Below are positions 8,364 to 17,100 of a stretch of DNA of 39,391 nt, one piece after another. Under the pieces are notes generated by a model, which saw nothing but the letters and a program-made list of their open reading frames with translations, was not told the origin of the DNA and did not search any database. The translations under genes and the position numbers were made by a program. The number at the start of each line of letters is the position of its first letter. Positions within the stretch are counted from its first letter, which is position 1. The DNA comes from Sphingobacteriales bacterium (lineage in GTDB: Bacteria; Bacteroidota; Bacteroidia; Sphingobacteriales; Sphingobacteriaceae), in the NCBI GenBank assembly GCA_015655115.1, contig JAATFQ010000250.1:1-39391 (forward strand), in the 5' to 3' direction.

Positions 8364-9698
8364 ATGGAATTATTTGATATTGACAGCCAGACGCTCAATG
8401 ACCTGGAGATTTTCGGGAGTCATAAAAATGATATATCAGTGTTCTCCTTTTTTAATTTCACGTCTACAATCGGAGGCCGGGAGCACCTGTTGTCAATTTT
8501 TAAAACTCCGCAAACAGATGCAGCTGTCATCAGATTAAGACTTGAGCTGATCGCCTATTTACAGCATTCCGGTATCGAGATGGATTTCAGGAAGGAATCT
8601 ATGGACTTTATAGAATTTTATCTGACGCAGAAAGACAAGCCAAAGCCATTAACGAGATACAACAGGCTTAAAACCGCGTTTAGTTATCTTAAAGGTGCCA
8701 CGCAGCAGCAGTACCTGCGAAAACGCGGTATTGCCCAGCTGTTCGACCTTCTACTGTCGCTCGATCTTTTTTGTAAGGAGCTGGATATGGAAAAGCCACC
8801 TCCTTTGCTCGTCGAATTGCGTAATATGGTAAATGTATTACTTGAATATCCAGTCATCAAAAGGCATTTCAAAGGCCGCGCATTAAATAGGTTTGCACTT
8901 GCTAAATGCGATTTCATATGCAGGAAGGTGGCTGCAGAAGAGATTGACGCATTGCTGGAAATTATCTACCAGCTGGATGCTTATGTGGCAGTTGCCAGGG
9001 CCGCACAGCAAAACAAGCTCAGCTACCCCGTGATTATTGCCACTGGTTCCCGACGGATAGAAATTAAAGATGTCTTTCATCTTTTTATAAAAAATCCGGT
9101 AGCCAACAGTATTGATTTCAGTTATAATAAGAATGTATGTTTTCTTACCGGGGCCAATATGGCCGGGAAATCAACCTTTCTGAAATCTGTTGCCATTGCT
9201 ATCTACCTGGCACATTTAGGCTTCCCCGTCCCGGCAGCACATATGGAAATCAGTGTTTTCCAGGGACTGGTGACCACTATAAACCTATCGGATAACCTGA
9301 GCCAGGGCTACAGCCATTTTTATAATGAGGTACGGCGGGTAAAAGAAGTAGCTCAAAAAATTGCAGCTGCCAGAAATATGGTTGTCATTTTCGACGAGCT
9401 CTTTAGGGGCACTAATGTCAAAGATGCCTTTGAGGGGTCATTGTCCATAATTTCTGCTTTTTCACGTATCAGGGATAGCTTTTTTTTGATCTCCACACAT
9501 ATTGTCGAAGTAGCGGAAGCAATGAAAAACCATGATAACATTAATTTTTGCTACCTGTCCAGCACCATGGCAGGGGGGCTGCCTCAATTTAGCTACCAGT
9601 TGCAAAGCGGGGTAACCGACGAGCGGATGGGGATGTGGATCATTGAAAATGAAGGGATAATAGATATATTGAAGCGCATTGATATTGCTCCTGATTAG
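8364..9698 (+). CDS. MutS-family ATPase (short, DNA mismatch repair-like)
   Basis: 444 residues, half the length of MutS and lacking the mismatch-recognition domain. The N-terminal half is helical and lever-like (GGREHLLSIFKTPQTDAAVI...RLELIAYLQ is the MutS core pattern). The C-terminal half is the MutS ATPase: Walker A TGANMAGKSTFL with K269, the ST motif (INLSDNLSQGYSHFYNEVRRV), Walker B VVIFDELFRGT and the STH switch (LISTHIVEVAEAM). Such short MutS-like proteins are frequent in Bacteroidota, and their roles in DNA transactions are not settled. Stand-alone gene. Confidence 0.85.
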   Translation: MELFDIDSQTLNDLEIFGSHKNDISVFSFFNFTSTIGGREHLLSIFKTPQTDAAVIRLRLELIAYLQHSGIEMDFRKESMDFIEFYLTQKDKPKPLTRYNRLKTAFSYLKGATQQQYLRKRGIAQLFDLLLSLDLFCKELDMEKPPPLLVELRNMVNVLLEYPVIKRHFKGRALNRFALAKCDFICRKVAAEEIDALLEIIYQLDAYVAVARAAQQNKLSYPVIIATGSRRIEIKDVFHLFIKNPVANSIDFSYNKNVCFLTGANMAGKSTFLKSVAIAIYLAHLGFPVPAAHMEISVFQGLVTTINLSDNLSQGYSHFYNEVRRVKEVAQKIAAARNMVVIFDELFRGTNVKDAFEGSLSIISAFSRIRDSFFLISTHIVEVAEAMKNHDNINFCYLSSTMAGGLPQFSYQLQSGVTDERMGMWIIENEGIIDILKRIDIAPD

Positions 9699-10039
9699 CG
9701 CCAGACAAATATTCTCCTCCTTTAAAGGTGCTTTATCCAGAAAAAGGACATTGGATTATAAAAACCAGGTCCCCCTGAAATCTGCTAAAAAGATTATATT
9801 AACTATCTTTGATCAGATTTTTGGTAGAGTTATTGCATATCTTAAGAAACCAGGCAGTAGCTATTTTTCTATTGAGATATGTTCTACGATAAGGTTACAC
9901 ATTGCTTTAATTCGGTTGTATCAGCTGGTTGGAGGGCATAGTATAAAGTATATAGCGTAGCTTAGGTATATAGCATAGCATAAAGTACACAACATAATAT
10001 AAAATATATTACCAGACACATAGCGTTGAATCAGGTTAA
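9699..10039. other. Intergenic region with degenerate AT repeats before the kinase locus
   Basis: No credible gene. Bases 9940-10020 contain short imperfect repeats of the type GTATATAGC(G/A)TAG (9948-9960 and 9966-9978) and GTATAAAGTA/GCATAAAGTAC. This is low-complexity leader DNA upstream of the Ser/Thr kinase. Any promoter for the 10040-19004 cluster should be here, but no clean element is recognisable. Confidence 0.4.
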
Positions 10040-11443
10040 ATGAGTAAAGTATTTACAATAACTGAAGGACTGGAAAATATGGGTGCCCTGCGTACCGGTG
10101 GCCAGGGTTCAGTATACAAAGGAAGACGTTTCGGACCTATTATATCTGCCGTGAAGTTACTGCCGACACCGGTACATACTGAAAGTGCTGATGATAAGAA
10201 CTTTAAGAGCTTTCAGAACGAAGTAGAAAAACTGAAGAAAGTAAATGAGGAGCCCAATCCGAATGTAGTTAAGATTCTGAATTCCGGTATTACCGAAAGC
10301 GGCTCCTTTCCTTTCATAGAAATGGAGTTTATTGATGGCCCCGATCTGGAAGACCTGCTGAAAGCTCCGCATGATCGGATATTCAGTGTAAAAGAAGTAG
10401 TACGCGTGGCCGATCATCTGGCCAATGCGCTGGCACACTGCCATAAGGTAGGGGTTAAACATGGAGATATCAAAAGCAATAACGTAAAATATAATGTCCA
10501 TACAGGCAATTATGTATTGCTGGACTTTGGCCTGTCGGCTATGTCTGATGAACAGCGCCGTACGAGTATCAGGCACGCCGGGGCGATAGAATTTATGGCA
10601 CCCGAACAGAGTGAGGGGCAGCTGCTTTTTGCAACGGACATTTATAGTTACGGTGTTATCTTATTTGAATTGCTTGCTGGCCAGGTACCCTTTCCTTTAA
10701 CCGATAACGGGCAGAAATCACGCAATGAAGTCCTTCTGGGCCATCTGGAAATGGTATTGCCGGATATACTGGAACTGCGGGCGGCAAATATGCCGGCAGA
10801 ATGGACGGAAGATAAAAAGTGGCTCGAAATGCAGGTACCCGCCTGGCTGCTGAAGGTGATCAACAACTGCCTGGAGAAAAATCCGGAGAATCGTTATGCC
10901 GATGGTATGGTACTGCAGGAAGCACTCCTGCAAAGCAATGTAACCGGGAGCGGCAGCACTGCTGTTGGTAGTGACAACCCAGCTCTTAATAACGGAAATC
11001 CTGCAGTTAGTACCCTGAATACCATTGCTGATCCAGTGAACAGCTCCTTGCTGCAAATGGAAAACGACCGGTTGCAGAACCTTGTTTTACAATACCAGGA
11101 AGCGGCTCCCACACTTCCTGAAAAGGATGCTGATGTAATAGTGATACCCAAATCTGTGTTTTATATGCTGCTTATTGCTGTGCTGCTCATTATTGGATTG
11201 CTGAGTTATTTTCTTATTTTTAGTGGAAAAGAGCAGGTCGCTAAAAAGGTAGTCCCTACAGGTACAGTTTCAGGCATTGACAGTGCTGCAAATGACGGTC
11301 GAAGAGGCTATAGCTGGGATAAGAACAAGGACTCTGTAACAGTCGATACGGTGGCTACGGAAGTGCCAAAACCTGTTCAGTTAAAGCCGGTTCCGCCAGT
11401 TGATAGTAATGTAATGGACGTAGATACCCTGCTCAATTTTTAA
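10040..11443 (+). CDS. Transmembrane Ser/Thr protein kinase
   Basis: 467 residues. N-terminal Hanks-type kinase domain: Gly-loop GGQGSVYKG (residues 20-28), ATP Lys K39 in AVKLL, catalytic loop HGDIKSNN (D143, K145, N148), DFG at 162-164 and the APE loop (EFMAPEQSEG). The usual HRD Arg is Gly, making it a non-RD kinase that may not need activation-loop phosphorylation. After a polar linker comes one membrane segment (about 372-396), then a short acidic/Pro-rich tail outside. No PASTA repeats, unlike PknB. It opens a same-strand cluster with FHA-like proteins, a PP2C phosphatase and a cell-wall synthase, which suggests it controls cell-wall synthesis. Confidence 0.93.
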   Translation: MSKVFTITEGLENMGALRTGGQGSVYKGRRFGPIISAVKLLPTPVHTESADDKNFKSFQNEVEKLKKVNEEPNPNVVKILNSGITESGSFPFIEMEFIDGPDLEDLLKAPHDRIFSVKEVVRVADHLANALAHCHKVGVKHGDIKSNNVKYNVHTGNYVLLDFGLSAMSDEQRRTSIRHAGAIEFMAPEQSEGQLLFATDIYSYGVILFELLAGQVPFPLTDNGQKSRNEVLLGHLEMVLPDILELRAANMPAEWTEDKKWLEMQVPAWLLKVINNCLEKNPENRYADGMVLQEALLQSNVTGSGSTAVGSDNPALNNGNPAVSTLNTIADPVNSSLLQMENDRLQNLVLQYQEAAPTLPEKDADVIVIPKSVFYMLLIAVLLIIGLLSYFLIFSGKEQVAKKVVPTGTVSGIDSAANDGRRGYSWDKNKDSVTVDTVATEVPKPVQLKPVPPVDSNVMDVDTLLNF

Positions 11444-11615
11444 ATAGGTTAATGCTTTGCACACGGTATAAATCGTGAAATCAAAGATGTAAATTGTTAA
11501 ATTACCAATTGTAAGTTCAGATATAAGTAAGATCAGATATAAAATGTTGTCCGCAATATCAACCTGTTATCTTCAATATATATAACTGGTGTATTCAATA
11601 TATAAATAGTATTCA
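11444..11615. other. Intergenic gap inside the kinase cluster
   Basis: 172 bp of AT-rich DNA with short direct repeats (CAGATATAA twice near 11519 and 11534; TTCAATATATA twice near 11573 and 11594, then TTCAATG at the next start codon). It may hold an internal promoter; no hairpin terminator is seen. Confidence 0.4.
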
Positions 11616-12575
11616 ATGGCAGAAAAGTCAACTTTTTGGAAAAGAACAGGTCTTCAGGACTGGTTTCTTCCGGCAGATAAACAGCAATCTAAATCAGTTG
11701 CGAAGGGCTTAACACCCGACGAAGTATACAAATATATCCTTGAAAAATTTAAGGAATCTATAGGGCAGCTATCTTTCGCCAACCGCATCGTTTTTTACCA
11801 CGAATATATCATTTGCTTTAATGAAGAGGATTACAAAGAATTTCTTGCACATAAACAGGGCCTGTTCGGTATTATTGTGCAGGAGTCTGTGACCCAGTTC
11901 TACCAGATCCTTGGCGAATACCGCAAGACAGGGAAAACAGTAGCCCCTTCTGGTTCAAAATGGGTATTCAGATTAGTTTCACACCCTGATTATGAAAGGG
12001 GAGATAAAGGATTTATAGGCAAACTGCTGCCTGGAAGCAGCCTTAAAGATGACAACCTGCGCGTTACCTTCATCCCACGGCAAACAGGTATTGCCGAAAC
12101 ACTTGATGTAAACCAGGATATATTGAATGGCTTTACCTATTACAGTGAAGGATATTATGAGCTGCCTTATACCAATGATTTTGCCGCCACTGCAGAAGGC
12201 AGTAATACTGTCGCAGCTCCGCCCGCAAAAACCTATGCAAGACTGGAGACGATTATGCCCGACCAGAATTTCAGGGGTAAAAAGGTCGAATTCCTGATGA
12301 AGAATGAGGAGATTGTAGTGTCTGGCAATGAGGAAACACGAAAAGAACCGCATGTTTTTAGTATTCCGTCCGACTGGGTGAATACGCCGCACCTCAGCAT
12401 CCGGTACAATCAGGCAGACAGTAAGTTTTATTTAGCCTCTTATGGCGAGAAAACCATTGTGAATGAAGCAGAGGTGGTCCGCAGTGAAATTCACGCCCCA
12501 CAGTGGGTGGAGCTTCCGCTTAATTCGAGGATTTTGCTGAATGGAATTATAGGTGTCAATATTTTTAAAGCATAA
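11616..12575 (+). CDS. FhaA-like protein: DUF3662-type N-domain and degenerate FHA-like C-domain
   Basis: 319 residues, soluble. The N-terminal 100 residues (VYKYILEKFKESIGQLSFAN, then a short strand-loop IVFYHEYIICFNEEDYKEF) resemble the FhaA N-terminal domain (DUF3662), which in actinobacteria is joined to an FHA domain. The C-terminal 100 residues form a beta-rich FHA-like sandwich (VEFLMKNEEIVVSG ... PHLSIRYNQADSKFYLASYG ... WVELPLNSRILLNGIIGVNIF). The canonical GR and SxxH phosphothreonine-binding residues are absent: SIPSDWVNTPHLSIRY stands where the SxxH loop should be. It may therefore be a non-binding adaptor. The gene lies between kinase and phosphatase; the assignment rests on pattern and context. 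Confidence 0.55.
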   Translation: MAEKSTFWKRTGLQDWFLPADKQQSKSVAKGLTPDEVYKYILEKFKESIGQLSFANRIVFYHEYIICFNEEDYKEFLAHKQGLFGIIVQESVTQFYQILGEYRKTGKTVAPSGSKWVFRLVSHPDYERGDKGFIGKLLPGSSLKDDNLRVTFIPRQTGIAETLDVNQDILNGFTYYSEGYYELPYTNDFAATAEGSNTVAAPPAKTYARLETIMPDQNFRGKKVEFLMKNEEIVVSGNEETRKEPHVFSIPSDWVNTPHLSIRYNQADSKFYLASYGEKTIVNEAEVVRSEIHAPQWVELPLNSRILLNGIIGVNIFKA

Positions 12576-12579
12576 GCGG

Positions 12580-12669
12580 ATGGCGCACTATTTATCACTC
12601 GCTTTACTACTCATCGCTATACTCTTGCTGCTATGGCATTTTACAGACATTAAAAAATCACAAAGATAA
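12580..12669 (+). CDS. 29-residue single-pass membrane microprotein
   Basis: ATG at 12580, 4 bp after the stop of the FhaA-like gene; TAA at 12667-12669 shares its last A with the ATG of the PP2C gene (TAATG). The peptide is a Leu/Ile-rich membrane span (residues about 4-20, SLALLLIAILLLLW) with a short basic tail (TDIKKSQR). The spacing on both sides and the TAATG junction, also used at the next junction (14174), support translation. A possible role is as a small subunit or assembly factor of the cell-wall complex, which is inference. It is below usual gene-caller length limits. Confidence 0.6.
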   Translation: MAHYLSLALLLIAILLLLWHFTDIKKSQR

Positions 12670-14174
12670 TGGGTGATCATCTATTTGGAACAACAGATAA
12701 AGGCAGAGAGCGGGACAATAACGAAGACGTTTTTATTGCCCAGGAAGTGATGAACGGACAGTTTATTCTCGCAGGAGTAATTGATGGTGTTGGTGGTTAT
12801 GAAGGTGGTGAAATTGCAGCGGCACTCACTAAAGAGATTATTCTCGATGAGCTCTCTGTGATTGGTAGTGACCTGACTACACAATTGGAAATTGCATTCG
12901 ACCTGGCTAATGAGGAAATCCTGGCAAGGAAACTCGTCAGCACAGAACTGTCGGGCATGGCCTGTGTGGCTACCCTGGCAGTAATAGACCTGAAGAGTAA
13001 TCTGCTGCACTATATTCACGTAGGGGATACCCGCCTCTACCTGTTCAGGGACAGCTCGCTTGTTAAGCTGTCGCATGACCAGTCGTTTGTCGGTTTTCTG
13101 GAAGATTCAGGCCGTTTAACTGAAGACGCTGCCATGCAGCATCCTAAGCGTAACCAGATCAACCAGGCACTGGGCCTGGAAAGCAGAACAGGTATGACTG
13201 ATCCTTATTTTGAAATAGGTTCTTCACCATTTTTGCCAGGTGACCTGATCTTAATCTGCAGTGACGGATTAACTGATCTTGTGGATAAAGATAGCATCAC
13301 CTCCACCCTCAGCACTGCTGACAGTCTGGAAATAAAAGCCAATGCGCTGATCCTCCTTGCCAATGCAGCTGGTGGAAAAGATAATATAACTGTAGTACTC
13401 GTAAAAAATGATAAAATACCAGTACAGCATCATCCTGAACGTCCAGCCGTTACAAACTACCCACCGGTATCGGCAGTTTCTGCGGATGTAGCGCCACCTG
13501 CTGTACCTGTGTTACCGGTTGCTGCTTTACCTAAGGATTCTGTTTCTCCTGATTCTCCGGTCGCGTCAACTGTTCGTTCGTCCGCGTCAACGCATCTCCA
13601 TGAAGCGTCACCTGTTCAGCTTCAGCACAATAAATTCCTGACAGTACTTCTTTCAGTATTGTGCCTGGTGTTCCTGGCTACTTCTGTGTGGTTGTACCTC
13701 AGTCATTTACCGCAAAAGCCTGTGCCTGCCACCGCTGCACCGGCAGTTGTGTTAGAGGCAAATAAGCAGGAAAAGCTGCTTCATCTACTGCTGGACAGTT
13801 TAAAAGGAGACACCCTGGTCATTGCCGATTCTGTATTTAAACAGCCTATAGTGCTGAGCCGGCCTTTACAGGTTAAAAAAGATAGCCTGATCATTAAAAC
13901 TATCGGGCGGATTATTTTTCAAAGTGATATTGCTTACCGTGGTACTGCAATGATAATGCCTGTTACAGCGAAGTATATTTCTTTAAACAGGCTGGTACTT
14001 CAGGGTTTTGAAACAGGCATCGTTACCTATAATAATGCGTTAAGATTGAATAATATACAATTTATTAAATGCAGGCAGTCTGTACAAACATCGTTTCTAT
14101 TTCCTGATAGCGCTTATGTAAATGGCAGGATCGCTAAAGGAGCATATCAGGCCGACTCAATTGCAACAAAATAA
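12669..14174 (+). CDS. PP2C-type Ser/Thr phosphatase with membrane anchor and extracytoplasmic domain
   Basis: 501 residues. PP2C domain in the first 245: RDNNED (15-20), VIDGVGG with D39, HVGDTRLYLF, CSDGLTDL with D199, and GGKDNITVVLV with D238, which give the acidic metal ligands of the PstP/PrpC class. The usual 'GTT' strand reads MACVATLAV. A Pro/Val/Ser-rich linker follows, then one membrane span (about 323-345). The roughly 150-residue extracytoplasmic tail has repeated short beta strands (PLQVKKDSLIIKTIGRIIF ... LNRLVLQGFETGIVTYNN), like a small parallel beta-helix. It should reverse phosphorylation by the kinase at 10040. TAATG junctions at both ends. Confidence 0.93.
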   Translation: MGDHLFGTTDKGRERDNNEDVFIAQEVMNGQFILAGVIDGVGGYEGGEIAAALTKEIILDELSVIGSDLTTQLEIAFDLANEEILARKLVSTELSGMACVATLAVIDLKSNLLHYIHVGDTRLYLFRDSSLVKLSHDQSFVGFLEDSGRLTEDAAMQHPKRNQINQALGLESRTGMTDPYFEIGSSPFLPGDLILICSDGLTDLVDKDSITSTLSTADSLEIKANALILLANAAGGKDNITVVLVKNDKIPVQHHPERPAVTNYPPVSAVSADVAPPAVPVLPVAALPKDSVSPDSPVASTVRSSASTHLHEASPVQLQHNKFLTVLLSVLCLVFLATSVWLYLSHLPQKPVPATAAPAVVLEANKQEKLLHLLLDSLKGDTLVIADSVFKQPIVLSRPLQVKKDSLIIKTIGRIIFQSDIAYRGTAMIMPVTAKYISLNRLVLQGFETGIVTYNNALRLNNIQFIKCRQSVQTSFLFPDSAYVNGRIAKGAYQADSIATK

Positions 14175-17100
14175 TGGATAAACAGGAGAGGGAGGCGGTT
14201 GCAGGCGGAAGAACACAGGAACGTTTATTTTTAGTGCTGATCGCTGTGCTGCTGCTCATTTTGTTTGTAAGGCTTTTCGGAGTACTGCAAGGCAGGATGA
14301 AAGATGTTGATCAGCGGCTGCAGGCAGGAACTATTGTCAACCTCAATGGCGGCGACCCCATAAAGGCAGTGAAGGATATCCTTAAAAAAGGATATTACCT
14401 TGACGATCCGCTGGATATTCAGCTGATTGGCGCTGTGATTGCCGCTCAGCAACCGCCCCTCGTTTTTACTAATGTGGGCGATCTCAATAAGCGTAAATTT
14501 AATGTTTCTGCTGATACTGCCGCCCTGGAAGGAGGGGTTTCTTTTAAGAAGCGTGTGAATGTCTCGCGCTCCATACTCGGTTTCAGTGGTGACCAGGATT
14601 TTGAGCAGGAAAAAAATAATCCCTATCCTTACCCTTCGGTGCAGGATCTTAAACTCGGTGAGGCCAGGATTTCCGGTCAGGTACAGGTGAAGGGATCGCC
14701 TTCGGCAGGGGTACTGGTAAAGCTGAGTACTGTGCTGCCGGCCGACAGTATTGATGCCCGGTCTTTCACAGCCTTTGCACGTACTGATGGTAACGGAAAT
14801 TATGAGTTTATCCATTTGCCGGAACACAAAGCCTATGAAGTGATACCGCTGAAACCTGGATTTGAATTCGGACAGGTTAAAGGTGTGCAGGAACTGAGTA
14901 GTGCTAAGAAATTGAACTTTAGTCAGGTACATCATACAATCAGGTTGCTTTCTGCACGCGATTTTAATAATCTTAAAAATGATGGTGCCTTAATCGTCCG
15001 CACACCCGCTCAGTTTAACTGGTGGTTCTGGTGTATATGCAGTACTTTTTTCGCTGTATTTATCGCTATCCACCTGCTGCTGTCACTCAGATTGAAGCAA
15101 ACAGACCAGCTGATATTGCCCTTGTTAATGCTGCTTACAGGATTATCATTTCTTACTTTACTGAGCTTGCAGGACCCATTGCGCGACAGGTTCCTGGCGG
15201 GGGACAGTCTCCTGTTCCTCCTGATCGGTGCGTTGGCTTTTTGTGTGCTCTTATTTTTTAATATCAGGAAGTTTACGTCAGATTCTGCTCTTTACAGGAT
15301 GTTCCTCATCAAAGACAGGTCTGCCGCAAATGGATGGCCCTGGATAGCGCTTGCTATAGTTGTACTCCTGTCCACCCTTTTATTCGGAGCAGGACCAGAG
15401 GGGAGCGGCGTAAAAGTGAACCTGCTGGGTGTGCAGCCCAGCGAGCTCATTAAGTATATTGTTGTCTTATTCCTTGCCGGTTTCTTTGCGCAGAATGAAA
15501 CTTTTATTTCTGCCTATTCCAGCTGGAAAAAACGGTGGTCGTTCTTCTCTTTCGCCCTGGTGGCGATCCTGTTTACCCTATTGCTATTCCTGATGCTGGG
15601 CGACCTTGGTCCGGCTATTGTTATCTGTTTTACTTTTATTGTGCTTTTTTCCTTCTCCAGGGGCGACTTTATGTATATGGCTGCCTTCGTCGTCTTATAT
15701 GTACTGGTATCCTGGCTGATAGAAAATGTATGGTTACAGGCGCTGATTACCTTCGGAATATTCGGGCTGTTTACGCTGCTGAAGCGGAAGCCGTTTAGTG
15801 AATCCGCTGTTATGGCACTTATTGTCATCACTGCGTTCCTGACCATAGATAAAATCCCTTTACTTGGTAAAATTGTTCCCGGCCCCGTACAGCGGCTGTC
15901 CGACCGGAAGGCGATCTGGCAGGATGCGTGGGACAACGAAGTATATGGTGGCGATCAGGTAGCAAACGGCCTGTGGGCTATTGCCAGTGGCGGCATCACG
16001 GGGCAGGGTACAGGGGAGGGCTTTGCGAAGACTATCCCTGAAGCGCATACCGACATGATCCTTCCAGCATTGGGCGAGGACTTTGGCTGGGCAGGAATCT
16101 CCTGCATATTCATTCTTTTTTTAATCTACCTGCATAGGTCGCTCCTCATCGGGAGGCAAACGGGTACGCCATTTTTATTTTATCTCTGCGCGGGAATCGG
16201 TATCTGTACTTTTATCCAGTTTATACTCATCGCCGGGGGCTCCATCGGTGCACTCCCTTTATCGGGGGTATCTCTTCCTTTTGAAAGTTATGGCGGTTCA
16301 TCCCTGGTCATCAATTTCGCAGCAGCGGGATTTCTGCTCTCCGCTTCAGCCCTGAGAGGATCGGCACTGCAAATGAAATATATGACTAAGCAGCAGGACA
16401 AAAATCTGGTGCCCGCATTGATCGCTGCATGTGTGGCTATTGTATTGCTGGTGGTCAATGTTTCCCGGTATAGCTTCAGCAGCAGTCATTGGGTGGCTAA
16501 ACCGGCATTGGTGGCCGACAAAAGTGGCAGCAGAATGTTCAGCTATAACCCCAGAATAGGGATATTAATGAAGAAGCTCGAGTCGGGCACCATCTATGAC
16601 AGATCGGGCCTCATCCTCGCTACCAGCAACCCTGCACTCATAAACAAGCAAAAACAGCAGCTGCGTGCCGCCGGGATTACGCATTATGACCTTGATTCTG
16701 CCATGCACAAGCGTGTTGCACGGTATTACCCCTTTGAAGAACAGTTGTTTTTCTGGACGGGAGATGCCAATACAGGTGTTTTCAATGGTGGTATAAACGG
16801 CTATTTTGCCGAATATGAACATGCCGCAGAACTGAGAGGATTTAAAATGCCGGTATCCGGATATACGCTGATTGCTTCGCGCTACAGGGAGGATCGCTTT
16901 CTCCCGGCCGGTGCAAAAGAAATGACAGTGCTGAAGAAAGATTATACTGCTTTAGTACCCTTACTGCTTTCTGGTTTAGACAGTACGCAGATCGCTGCCT
17001 TTAAAAAACGAAACCGTGATGTGCAGCTGAGTGTCGATGCATCACTGCAGACCCACCTGCAGCTGGCCCTGGCTGGCGACGCAAACTTGCAGAAAAACAG

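Noticed and set aside
9679..9960. 93-codon ORF after the MutS-like gene
   Set aside because: Overlaps the end of the MutS-like gene and runs into repeat-like DNA; no domain or conserved pattern.
11510..11600. Possible small RNA from repeated CAGATATAA / TTCAATATATA
   Set aside because: Only short AT repeats, no stable stem or terminator.
14231..14935. 234-codon antisense ORF within the SEDS-PBP gene, and similar ones at 17594-18142 and 37469-38104
   Set aside because: Antisense shadows of strongly coding genes; no domain features.
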